In this document: piece by piece, positions 11,880-23,934 of the stretch
How the letters are laid out: the number at the start of each line of letters is the position of its first letter
Numbering within the stretch: the first letter of the stretch is position 1
Source: Bugulina stolonifera
Lineage: Eukaryota > Bryozoa > Gymnolaemata > Cheilostomatida > Bugulidae
Length of the DNA: 64,000 nt
Direction: 5' to 3'
NCBI GenBank assembly: GCA_935421135.1
Contig: OW285188.1
Coordinates: 20,437,233 to 20,501,232 of the forward strand
Position numbers and translations under genes: made by a program
The notes under the pieces: generated by a model
Told to the model about the DNA's origin: nothing
Seen by the model: only the letters and a program-made list of their open reading frames with translations
Databases searched by the model: none

Positions 11880-14800
11880 ATGGAAAACTCCCCGAATTCT
11901 GCTCACAGTTCAGCTAGTGGAAGTGGGGCTGTGGCTAGTGCTAACGCTACACCTTCTGGCAGCAGCTCTGCTGGAGTTGGGGATGGCCACGTACAAAGCC
12001 ACACAGATGCCGGCAGCTCTCTTTCAGCCACAAACATTTTAGAATTTCAAAAGAGTGTGAACAAACGATTGAATGCAATGACTGATAGGCAAGATAGTAT
12101 CCAGGCTCTGTCGCTGTGGATGATTCATCATAAAACGGATTGCCAAAAAATTACAGCTTGTTGGTTAGCTGCAATGAAACGAGGTAGGCCTGAGCTAGGT
12201 AGTGTATAATTGCCTTGTGACTTGAAATTCTACAATTAACAGTTGGCTATAGCAAATTTGGTTTCCAAAATGACTTCCAAACATCTCTGTTGGCCTAATT
12301 GGGCTTGCAATTCTATTTCTATCGCAAAGCCATTGTGATTGTAATGATGGTGGTGATTGTACAAAAGAGTCATTCATTACCTTTTCTAGAAATTTGCCAG
12401 GTTGATCTCCACTTCATTTTCATAGTAAATGGAGAATTTGTCTGGGTCGGACATGTCCATTTCCTGTTGCGGTTGAAATTGGACCTACAGTTGTATCCTA
12501 AACCAACTGTAGGTAGAACCTTGAAACTTTGAATGTGTTTTCAACTTATTTATTGAGGTCAAAATTTTATCCCCAATGGTTGCAGAGTTGTAAGATTAGT
12601 GCAGGGTTCCTCAAGTTCAAATGCTTTGCTCGGGCTGGAGGTGCCCGCTTCGTGTTATATCCCTAAATGTGTTTGCATAGTTGTTGCTACCATTGGGACT
12701 GCATTATGTTGTTGATTAACAGGTAGGTTACATAATGTATTTATCTTAACAACTTGGTGGCATTGAGATGAGCTTCAAGGTTTTCTAGCCAAATAGAATG
12801 GGTACACTCACGGTAGTAGGGCCTACTAAATCTCATTCAACTTTTTTATTTTTACTGAACTGTTATCACAGGCCCATCTATTATAGGATCATACATTCAT
12901 ATAAACATAAATTCTAGTAATATAACTCTGAGTCTTCTCGATTTAAATCAAGCCAAATTCCTATGACTGCTCAGTTGTGCTACTTTCACTTTTTTCATAG
13001 TAGTAGCTTAAATTTTTATTTTCTCTAAATAATAATTGAAAATTTATAAAAAATGATGAGCCCCCAGGCCTCTTCTTGATGGACATGGTGGGCCTAACAA
13101 CTATTTAGTATTTGGCTATCTTAGTTTAGGCCCTATATAAAAGATGAAGTTTATGGATTAGTATTGATTCTCTGGTCTTAATCATAGGCAGCTCTAATCT
13201 GACTGTTGATGTAGCCTACTAAGGCAGCTCTAATCTAACTGTTGGTGTAGATTAATAACGAATGACAACTTTAATAAGATAGAAAACTTCAACTTGACAA
13301 ATTCGAAACCAGTGCGACTGTCAATTGGTAAGTTGCAATCTTGATAGTAGAGGTGGCTCAGTGAGTTAGAGCGCCTGCCCTGAGGCGCGAAAGCGCTGAA
13401 GGTCCAGCGCTCGAATCCTGCTGATGTCTACTGACTACTGGGTCTTTGTACCACAGGTGTGCTCCGACCTGTCTGCAAACTGAGAACAAAAAATTTGGCG
13501 CAGCCGTTGCAGCCTTGTATGTGTACCATCAATTCTATCGTCAGTGCCTGTCACTGAGTGATGTTGTATGGTAACTTTAACCCAATTTTATTTGTTTTTT
13601 AATTTTATTTTATCAATTATTAGCTGCTTGTGTAACCTAGGCCTACACGTATATTACCTACATGTACGAGTATATCATCTCCCTTTTTTCAAATACTTAT
13701 TATTATAACTTATGATGACATTGCTTTATTCCAGCGAAGGTTAGCCGTCGACTTTTGCTATTCTATCTTGCGAATGACGTTGTACAGAGCTGTAAGAAGA
13801 AGAATGCTAAAATATACCTGTTGGCATTTAAAAATGTGCTGAAAGACGCAGTTGTACTCGTCCGAGATGGTAGTATCAAACATAAAATTGAACGAATATT
13901 TCACATATGGGAAGAAAGGAAAACCTACATCAATGCCTTTGTAGATGAGCTAAGGGAATTGTTAAGTTAGTTCTAATATCATTCTATGTTCCATATAGGC
14001 TTATATTTCTTCGAAAATTTTGAGAGCGGTTTTATACCATTCATTGTTCTCAAAAGTAGCAGTGCAAAGTCAATTTTGGTAAATTAACTTTGTTCACACA
14101 TTTACACCATTAGCTAGCTATCTCTTACATTTGCTTTGTTGCTCTATTAAATTTAATGACTGAATCTTAATGTCTATTGTAGATGATAGAGAGAAGGTAA
14201 CGGCTCATGTCAGCGCTTCCAACTTCAAGGTAGGCTGTTCAAACTATACATGTTGTGTAAAATGAAGCTGTGCTGACTTTTGGTTAGTCACCTGGGCGGC
14301 TCAGCTCTATGTTTATTAAAAGAGAATTGTAAGTTGCACATCAGTAGCAATTAGTGTCTTTGCAACCCAAATTTCTGGCACAGGCCAACTTATGAAAAGA
14401 TTTTCTGACACACATCTGTCATAGAGTCCTGAACAGACCGCCCTGGGCCGAAAGCACAATCCTCATTTTCATGCAAAAATTTAAGCGTGACAATGAGCTA
14501 GGGATGTTTTTCTCTGAGCAAACAAAATGCAAGGCCAATAGCCATTTGGGCCTAGGCCGGATGGCCATTCTTGGATTTTTATTTGCGACCCAGGTCAGTT
14601 CAAGAGGTCGCAAAGACACTGAAGGATGCGTAATCATTAATTTTTTGCTTGGATTATTGCAGCCTAAAGATGTTATAGAATCCATACGGAAAGTTCATAT
14701 GCTGGAGACGCATGTAATGATGAAACAGAAACAAGTTCAAAATCTCAAACTAGATGCATCCAAGATCGAAGCTGTTAAACAGTTAAAAGGTAGGCCTACC

Positions 14801-17800
14801 TATATGATATAATATATAGGCTATTATTGCCATAGATATTTGTTTGTGATTCATATGGACATCCATGTATGCATTTTCAATGTGAGATGTCTTAAATATT
14901 TTTAATGCTGTCTACAATCAGATCTTTTTAATCTGTGTTGTGAACCACCTTCTGCTTGAGTGTTCTGCCAACATATTTGTATGTACGAAACCAATACTTG
15001 CACATGTTCAGTAGTTGGAATATGATTACATTGCTGGACGGAAACCATCTATCCAAAAAGAATTTGATTTCAAACGGCCAAAGGGAGGTTTTGATGAGGA
15101 GAAACCAGGAATAGTTATTAGGCCTATAAGAAAATATCTGATGAAATATTAACCCATCAATGTTTCTACTTCTGTCATTTATTGAGCCTTCTAGGACAGT
15201 TAGCCTACAAAAATAAATAGCTTTTAGTCATCCAAACTTTTGAGATCTTTACACTACATTATATTTTCTAGATCGTTCGCACAGTCATGAGTTTGCCAAG
15301 CAATTTGACGATTCATATAATAAGATGCAATCATATGTGAAAATGTTGGAGAATGAGATTGAACAGCGAACTAAACTTATTAAACTTCTAGAAAATGGTC
15401 AAACTTTCTATGAGGTGCAGAATGATGATGCAATGGTTGTCGCTAATGTAAGTCTTTATTTATCAGGTTACGCAGTACACATGGGGGGAATACTTACTAT
15501 TTGTGGGAAATGCATTTCACATGTTCACATGTTCGACATGACTCATATGAGTTTCTAGTAGAAGCAAACGTATCCTACATTGTTGGAGTTGAAATTAGTT
15601 TATATTAAAAGCTGGTCTTGGTTTCTCACAATGTCTCTCTTCCATCAGGCATACCGTAACTTTGGGATTAGAATAAATAATTTGAAAAAGAGACTTATTG
15701 ACTACAAGGACACATTGTCTGACGGCGGTGATAGCCCCATGCCTTCGCCATCAGCTGAAGCTCCATCTCCTGGAAACACTCCACCTCAGGATACTACCGA
15801 TGCAGAGGAAATGGACATGGAGCTGTCTGATGCGGAGGAGAATGAACCCGGTATAAGTTTTAATAATAGTTTCAGCTTCACCGTTCAGTTCAGATAACTC
15901 AAAGATATTGGTATAACTGTTTTTAGCTTGGGACGATTGTATTGGTACAGCACGATAATGTTATAGTTTGTATGTCTTTTGGTATTAGACACTGTAACAA
16001 AAATGTCTGTTTTGTAGGTAAAATAATAGCAGCAGAACCATATACACCTACTTCCAGTAATTCTCTGACAGATAGATTAGCTGCCATGGGCAATGCTTTA
16101 CCTGGAGTCACTGCAGACCCTCGTCACAACAAGGAAGCTGCTGCCAATGTCGGTGGATACAACCCAGCTGAGCAGCTGCAGAGAGAGAAGGTAGGTCCAG
16201 AGGTCAGTTTACCTGTTAGCTTCCTCATATGGATCTGTTTATATTCTGACATGATTGTAGGTTCCGTATATGTTGTTCTAGTAATTTGTATTTCATGTAC
16301 AGAGTCTTCAATTTCATCTTGTCTATCTTTTTCATGTTAGACTGTTTGTTTTACATTTATTTCATGGTTATTTGTTGGTTGTACCATTTTAGGTTGCAGG
16401 TCACAACTTTCTCTTTAGCATGGTTGCAGCCAAGGTAATCACTATATTATGTCTACTCTAATAGTTATATATATCTATAACTATTGTAATAATACATATA
16501 TACTTGTGCAATGTAGAATTTTACGTTTCATCGCAATAAATAATTTTATAGATGAATAGAATTTTTATATCTATGATTTAAAAAAAAAAACAGAAGATTA
16601 ATAGCCACTATTTGATTTTTCATTCAAGGCTCAGCCGACAACTCAACGTGCAGCGGATAGATCTGTGCTAAAAAACCTCACAGAGTTCGCAGAGAAGGTG
16701 AAGAATCCACCGCCTAAGGATTGGTCAGAGTTTAATAAAAAACAGATGGAGAAAGCCAAGGCGTAAGTACATGTACATGTATATATTTACATACGTACAT
16801 GTATGTATTTATTTATATGATGTGTTTTATGCAAGGAATTTACAAAAATATCACATGAAAAAATGTGGCCAAACCCCCTATCACATACATTGTATATTTA
16901 CACTGCCATGGACATACCAAACGCACCCACTGACCATCCTTTCCAAATTAACACTTTGTATTTTTACATTTTTATAATAGAGTAGGTTTTGGAAGTGGCA
17001 TCATCACTGTGTATTATGAAACTCAGAAGTAATGTTATTATTGCATTCCACCATTTTATTTAATTATGAATATAATTTGAATCTACTCCATCCATTAGAT
17101 GTTTCATTTGTCCATACATATGCTCGTTGGAGATGTTACACTTAACTTGTTCACATACTGCTGATGTTGTATTGGGCAGACTGGCTGCTGAGCAGAAAGC
17201 ACTTGCTGAGCAGATTGAACAGAAGAAGTTAGCATTAGAGCAGCAGGAGCAGCTATCACTGCAACAGAAGCAAGAGTTAGTACAGGAGCCCCCTGTGCCA
17301 CCACCTCAGCTAGAGCAGCCTGCCTACACAGACACACCAGTGACTCCACTAATACCCAGTACAGAACAGTCTAGTCATGTGACTCAAACGCAGACGTACA
17401 ATCAGTCCGAGTCTAACATTGCAGATCAAGGGGAATGTGATGAGATGCAGAGTATGAGTTGGCCACCTCAAAACACCGATACTACAGGTACTGAGGCTAC
17501 ATGTAACCCACCTCCTCCCCTCCCACCAACCAATGTTCGTGTCGCAGCTCCAAGGCTAGACTCCCCAATTAGACCACCTAGCTTTATACGGCCACCGCTG
17601 GCTCCACATATACAGATACATGATCCTGCTAGTGCGGAGGTACCAGCTAGACCAACCAACAATGTACTGACTGTTTCCAAGCCACCCCCTCCGCCTCCAC
17701 CACCTCCGGCAGCAGCTAACAGAAGCCTGAGTTCAGAACAGCAGCAAGATGCATTAGATCTACTGGACAGTATACACGCTGAAGTAAAGGAATCTACACC

Positions 17801-18089
17801 TGACCATATTACTATAGTCTCACAGGCCAGCCATATAACTGTAGCTCCAGCTAACTCACATGGTATACCCATAAGTACTCTGAGCTCTAGCACCATCAGT
17901 CCTATAATGAACAGACAGAATCCTGCTCCAGCTATGGTGAGACCTTCTCCACCACCAATTAATAGACCAAACCTTGCAATGAGGATGACCAGACCACCTG
18001 TTCCGCCCAACTACGGTAATTATGGTCATTTCCAGAGACCACCTCTCAAGAGACCATACCAGGACTATGGAAACTATCCATACTATTAG
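11880..18089 (+). CDS. RPRD2: RPRD2-type protein: CID domain regulator of RNA polymerase II CTD
   Basis: Ten exons: 11880-12183, 13735-13965, 14183-14229, 14663-14789, 15272-15447, 15649-15850, 16018-16190, 16393-16434, 16629-16762, 17180-18089. All phases join, giving 781 residues. After a Ser/Gly/Ala-rich head, residues about 50-180 form a CTD-interacting domain; RRLLLFYLANDVVQSCKKKN and the downstream ERIFHIWEER are its hallmark helices. Residues about 195-330 match the RPRD/CREPT coiled coil (TFYEVQND...VVANAYRNFG). The C-terminal exon encodes a Gln-rich coiled coil, Pro-rich stretches including nine consecutive Pro, and a Tyr/Gly/Asn end. RPRD proteins bind the phosphorylated Pol II CTD in the nucleus and recruit RPAP2 phosphatase. 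The FYLANDV..CK.KNA pattern and long tail fit RPRD2 better than the shorter RPRD1A/B. The tail is about half the human RPRD2 length as I recall it. Confidence 0.9.
13347..13431 (+). repeat. tRNA-like sequence, probably SINE head or tRNA pseudogene
   Basis: An 85-nt sequence in the first RPRD2 intron folds roughly as a tRNA with a long variable arm. The acceptor ends gtaga and tctac pair, there is a perfect D stem (gctc/gagc) around a box A, a cgcct/aggcg anticodon stem with a 6-nt loop, and box B ctcgaatcc. The shortened anticodon loop and mismatched acceptor stem argue against a working tRNA. Non-tRNA sequence continues to about 13,490, as expected of a SINE body. Confidence 0.5.
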
Positions 18090-18238
18090 AGGGTAATAGT
18101 TTACATTCCTTCCTTTGACTGTTACAACTTAAAACTGTGCATGTTGGGTTGTGAGACTTCCCCTTTGTATAGTGTACAGTTAAAATAATGATGTACGTAT
18201 ATGTTTATGATATTATTTTAAATTTAATATTATTAAAA

Positions 18239-18244
18239 TTTATT
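18239..18244 (-). promoter_or_regulatory. HYDIN: HYDIN poly(A) signal
   Basis: TTTATT on the plus strand reads AATAAA on the minus strand, about 290 bases after the HYDIN stop codon at 18534-18536. It is the only canonical hexamer I noticed at a suitable distance. Confidence 0.6.
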
Positions 18245-18274
18245 GTATTGTATATAACTATTATTATAATGAAC

Positions 18275-18280
18275 AATAAA
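18275..18280 (+). promoter_or_regulatory. RPRD2: RPRD2 poly(A) signal
   Basis: A canonical AATAAA lies 186 bp after the RPRD2 stop. It is downstream of the opposite-strand HYDIN signal, so the two 3' ends interleave. Confidence 0.6.
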
Positions 18281-18533
18281 TTATGTCACTCACAACCAAT
18301 ATCACTGATATAAAATATTTAAGCAAAAATACTTCTGGTGAGCAATAACACTAAAAATATGAACTATATAGCTTGCAGTCATTCTGAACTGCAATCATGA
18401 ACTGAAATTCTGGACGGAGTTAGTGAATATTTATAACTGTAAAGAAGAACTGTCAAATAACGTATTGTACCTCTCCTAACCATCCAGTGTATGGGTGATA
18501 GTGTCATAGGTACATAGTCTATGTATTTAGAGA

Positions 18534-21500
18534 TCATTTGGGTTCTTTAGAGTCTGGTGTAATGCCCTTTAGATAGTATATCCACTGTGCTGGTGTACTA
18601 CCACCTGCACTTCTAGCACATGACACTATTAGTTTACCCATAACTGGTGCCTTGGTTCCACTATCAGTGCCGTCATAACCTATTACTATTCTATGATCTT
18701 TCTTTGCTCGAATATTGTCTGCACCCTTAGCTACATGGAAAGCAGGGTTGTCGACTGTAAAGGTAAATGGTGTAGTATTGGGGAAATTGTTTCTAAATGT
18801 TATATAAGTGGTCGAACCAGATTTGATGATGAAAGGACCTTGTGGCTTGGGAGGTGTGCAGGTGGCAAATATCGGAAAGGTATAATCACCACCTACAGGA
18901 GATGATACCACCAGCTGGGACCTAATTTCACCGATACGTGAAGGTTCAAATGTGAGCTCCACTGATGTCTCTGTACCACCAGATGAAGCCGGAGCTGCAT
19001 TTAACGTCTTCTCAGAAGAGAAATCAGTTGTGTTCTCCAGCTGTAAAGAAGATTAAATGCATTAGAGTTTACATGTATCATGGCCTACATCATAGTTCCT
19101 GTGATACTTGAAATGAATTCTTAAAAATCAAAATAGGTATATCATAACAGAAACTGGTGGCAAAATATTTTGTGAAACCATGTAGACTAAACCAACCTTG
19201 CAGGCATACTCCGTTTTCTGTTTAGCAAAGTTGAGGAATTTGGCAGGCAGAGTTTGGTGTGACCCTAGAGGACATCTGAAGTAGATGGCCTTCTCTGGAC
19301 CCGCTGCTGTGGAAGTACACTCCAGTTCATACGGGTATACACCAAGATCTGCGTTGTTCAGCTCTAGTTTGCCTGACTGAACTCGTACAGTCAATGGCAA
19401 AAACTCCAAAGTCAGTAGACTCTCACTCTCGGCTGGTACCACGATCTGATTTGGTAGTGCAATCTATAATGTACATACAGTGTAATAATCATTATGTCTA
19501 CATTTGAAACCTGTACATTGTAGCACTAATTGTACGCGTAGTTACAACAACATTTGCATTATCTAGTATATGTACGGGTAAATTTCAAACGACCTTCAGT
19601 TAGGCTGGAGATAATTTTGTTGGGCATGGCAAGTTGAAAATATATTATTAGTTGTACAATTTATCATCTACATTGTATATTGGTTCTATAACAGCAATTA
19701 TACATCAACGAAACAGTCTGGTGCATTACCTCATTAATTGAGCAAGTGGCTGTGAAAGTGACTGAAGAGGTCAGAGGGTTTTTCACAACCAGAGAGTACT
19801 GAGTACTTTGTCTAACAGGTGTCACAAGCCTAATTTGGTCTAGCGGTCCTCCTTTGATAGCCTTGAATCCTACTTCAATCCATTGGTATTCTGAGGTTGC
19901 TTCGTTTGTGAATGTAACCTAAGAATATTATACACCACAGAATGATGTTATATACCGACATACAAGATGGCGACACTAAATAAGTAGACTCTGTGTAATT
20001 GATACAGGAATGCACCATTCACTATGGTTAAAACAAACCATTACTGATGATCATAATGCAAATTCTTTTACAAGCAGAGCAGAGGTGAAAGCAATAGATT
20101 GACTGTAACCCAAATTACCTTGCACATAGTAATTCCCTCCTTGTGAGCGTAGAAGTTTAGTTTGTAGTCCCGTTTACCATTTGGTGGTACATCAATGTAA
20201 TCTAGACCTTTCACTGTAGTACCCACATCAAACTTGTCAGGTCTCATAGCTTCGATTTTCACTCGGAATCTGTCAAAATAGAAAGACAAAAACTTGGAAA
20301 GGGGTTCATAGTAGCACATGGAAGGGAGTGAGAAATTAAACATAGTACATTTGCGTGTGCATACAATTGACTACAAATTGTCACCTTTGAGGTTTTTTCA
20401 GCCAATTTGTCACAGGCAGCACTTCTACAGCATTGGTCTTGCATGGGACTTCTCTGGTAACTCTATTTGTCACTTTGGGATCAGTGGCAGACCCTACTAG
20501 ATTGTATAGCAGTCCATTCCCATCCGGAAGAGGAAAGAAAACCGTTCCCTGAAATGTGTAAATTAACATAAATGATGTATCTGCAAAGGATTTGCAACTA
20601 AATATGGGTTCTTTTTTGTATAACAATACTGTGGTTTATGTATAAATCTTTCAGGCGCTATAATTAAAAGTTCACCTGGTGTTTACGGTTCTCTAGTGTC
20701 ATCGTGAGTGGATAGTATGTCAGCTCATAAGGTTTACTCTGTTGCGGTTCAACTACGAACCAGTCTGGACCGGTCCAATACTCTCCATCTATGATTGGTT
20801 TGAGCTGCCACAACTGGTTGGTACGATTGATAACCATGAGGTTCTTGGTCTCTTTGTTTCTGACATGCGATGTGAAGTGCTGCACCTCCTTGAATGCAGG
20901 GACACCAGAGCACATGCCTGTTAGTGTCAGTTTCAATGGAGTGGCCCCTTCTATCACACATTTCAATTTCTACAATAAATAATAATACTAAGTTGATCTA
21001 ATCACAAGTAATACCATGTGACACTGCAGACTGCGTTTTATAGAATATATTAACCTGGATGTGTTGACATTTATGTTATACAAAGTTATTTCAAACCTAC
21101 CTCATATCGGATGTCATTATTGATATCAAGAGGGTGGAAGAGAACTTCAAATGTAACATCCATTCCAGGGGAGATGTATCCAGAAACTGGACTTATGGAG
21201 AAGTCGGGCAGAAACTTCTCAGAATCCCACTTGAATCTCGACCCAATGTCACCTTAAATGAGGACATGAGGCTAAGGTACTAGAGATACAATTGATTGAT
21301 TCACCAAAATTAACAGAATACTTGTAAATGACATAATATAAGCATGGCAGATAGAAAGAACATACCATGGATATCAACTAAGTGCTTTACCATATCCTAT
21401 CACCATCTCTACACAGAGATGTACATATTATGTATTATCAGAATATTGTCTTTTAAACACACCTGTGTTACTCATAATGAGTTTTCTGCTACTCTGACTT

Positions 21501-23934
21501 TTCTGCACTACAGTGCCAAAGGCTATAGCCTCAGTATCTAGTGCAATCTCAAGTCCTTGACAGCAGCCAGAAAGCACAAACACCGGCTGAGACATGGTAG
21601 AACATTCCATCAACACCTATAAAAGTGTGCAATTCCCATACAACAAATACAGGAGGAACAACCACATACAAAAATTGCAACCACCAATAATAGTGTAGCA
21701 CCACATACGGTTAGCAAGACCCAATAGCGGGCAGATAACTAAAACGTCAAATATAAATATATATTATTATAATACACATAATCTGAAGATGCAGTAATGG
21801 CAAAAGTGCTCAATGAAGCAGGTTTAGAACCAAAATATTATAATTAAAATGAAAGTACAATGTAGATAAAACAGTAGAATAATAATAATGCAAAACTATT
21901 AGTAACAATGGTCTTATATACTTTGGTTTCAACTATGACAATATATACATGTACATGTACCTATATCTGTTGCATCAAACTTACATGTATTGTATATATT
22001 ATTACTGCTTTGAGCACAGCTTAGAAAAAACTTACTTCTTCGGTGAACTGTTGAATGCGTGACTTAGGAGAAAAGACGACGTCTACTTTACATGAGCCAC
22101 CTCTTGCTGGGAGTGTGATTGGCTGAGTAGGGCTGATCCTCATCACAGCTCTATCTTGTAGCTCGGGTGTAGTGGGGGTGAAGGTCAACTGGAATGCTAT
22201 TGGTGAAGGACTGTTGTTAACAAGAGGAACTTGCTTCTTGACTGTCTGTCCTATTCTGAGAGCTCCCAGTTTGGTGTTCTTCTGTGCTGGGTTAGCAACC
22301 TCGACCTGAAAGAAGATGATTATTATATAATTAACTTGTCAGACATAAATTAGACAATATTGTCCATGTGAACAGCACCTGACAGAAACTAGCTGTAATA
22401 CAAAAATTACAATATGAGACAACAAGAAAACAAAACACCATGTCATAAAAACAAACAAAATGTACATGTATATGCACAAAAGTACTATTTCAAGTTACTC
22501 CCACCTTCATCTCTGTGCCTGTTCCAAGAATATCTACTTTCTGACGAGAAAGTCCATTGATCTCAAACTCGATGCTCTCTTTGTACTTGATAGCTTCACG
22601 TGGATAGAAAGAAAAGGTGATATCCACAGCGTGATTGCTGGGTATCACTTGAGCTTCAAAGTCATGGTGGAGATATTGAGTTGACTCAAATAGACAGTCC
22701 AAACTGTTAAAAGATAAACATTAGAATTTATTAAAATCCATTCTATAATAAAATAACCAGTTTAACCAAATTCAACTCTCCTGAAAGCATGATGCTACAG
22801 CTACAATAAAAATATATAAATACCTGATGTCTTTTTTGTCTCTGTTGGTAGCTTTGAGTACTACCGAGTGAGTAGGCATGCCTGCTTTGTAAATGAAACA
22901 TGGTCCAAAATTATGCTGATGGAATGAGAAGTGTATGGCTGGTGCCACACCCGTACCCGTGACTTTGATGTGATAGTGTGGACCATGGGCAATCTGCAAT
23001 GAATAAGCACAGAAAGTCAATGCCAAGTATGTGAAGTTTTCCACTTATATTGATTACATTAGAGCATGAATACAGTGATCTGTGTTGTATATGCACAAAA
23101 TTTTTCCATTTTCACACTGAAGATGTTCATTAGAACCAATACATACCTTGAGCACAAGCTCACATCCAACAAGAGTCATCCTTGACTTGGGAAGGAAGTT
23201 TAGTACGCACTTAGTACTGTCTTCAAAACCGATAGCACCAGTTGGAGGATCTATAGACAGAGTGTTGGCAGATCTCGCAGATCTACAACATCATTTCATT
23301 TTAAAATAATTGCTAGAACAACCATCTATGAGAATGCCTCAGTCTAACTCCAACAAATGCATATACAAGTACGTAGACGGTAGATACATTAACTTTGATA
23401 TTGCCTCACTTGTGAGACAGCACAAAGAAGATCATCATTATTTGCTCACAAACATATATGAAATTACAAGACATATGATGTCTAAGGTTGTAGTTGTAGT
23501 AAGCTACAATGTAATTACCTTTCAGTTAGTTCCCACTCATAGTCAAAGTTGAATTTGCCAGCATTGAATATGGTGATGTTTCTGATGGACTGTTCATTGA
23601 TCTCTACATTTCCAAAGTTGATGAAGTTGACATTTTCGCTGGTTAGCTCAACTCGAGAGCCCATTGAGTCCTCACAGACAACCATAGCATTCATGCAGTA
23701 GCCTTCAGCCTAAAAGTTTTAAAATCTCATGTTTACAACAGTACTAAGAAAAGTTAACATTTTTTCATTATATACGTGTATTTTAAGGCCAATGCTACAA
23801 TCATGCAGAAATATACTTCTAAACTTGCCTTGACATTCAGTCTCAGAGGTTCAATCTTTCTTTTCACGTTGCATAAGAGGTTGAAGTTCACTTCGTAATC
23901 AGCATTTGGTGTGAAAAAGAGATCAATGGGTATT
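18534..23934 (-). other. HYDIN: HYDIN exons 73-86: C-terminal ASH repeats and stop
   Basis: Exons: 23934-23829, 23709-23519, 23282-23147, 22993-22824, 22703-22505, 22305-22036, 21616-21463, 21252-21101, 20969-20676, 20548-20385, 20269-20119, 19918-19730, 19463-19197, 19040-18534. Landmarks: FNFGPC-like HNFGPCFIYKAGMP, FYPREAIKYKESIEFEINGL, FVLSGCCQGLEIALDTEAI, RTNQLWQLKPIIDGEYW, FFPLPDGNGLLYNLVG, NWLKKPQRFRV, KGLDYIDVPPNGKRDYKLNF, LPPKPQGPF-like TPPKPQGPFII, QWIYYLKGITP. The first exon in this block ends at a GC donor (AAG|gcaagt) instead of GT. The final exon encodes 168 residues plus the TGA. Confidence 0.92.

Larger units (their letters stand above)
18090..18533. other. Convergent intergenic region with crossing 3' UTRs
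   Basis: This is the 444-bp gap between the RPRD2 stop and the HYDIN stop. It holds a plus-strand AATAAA (18275-18280) for RPRD2 and a minus-strand AATAAA (18239-18244) for HYDIN. The signals lie past each other, so cleaved transcripts would overlap by several tens of bases. No gene is present. Confidence 0.75.

Noticed and set aside
13189..13262. Two-copy tandem repeat of about 36 bp (ggcagctctaatct...)
   Set aside because: It is only two diverged copies in an intron, with no sign of function. It looks like ordinary small tandem duplication.
17468..18010. Minus-strand open frame of 180 codons opposite the last RPRD2 exon
   Set aside because: The poly-Gly stretch is the complement of the poly-Pro codons of RPRD2. 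It is a shadow of the real exon.
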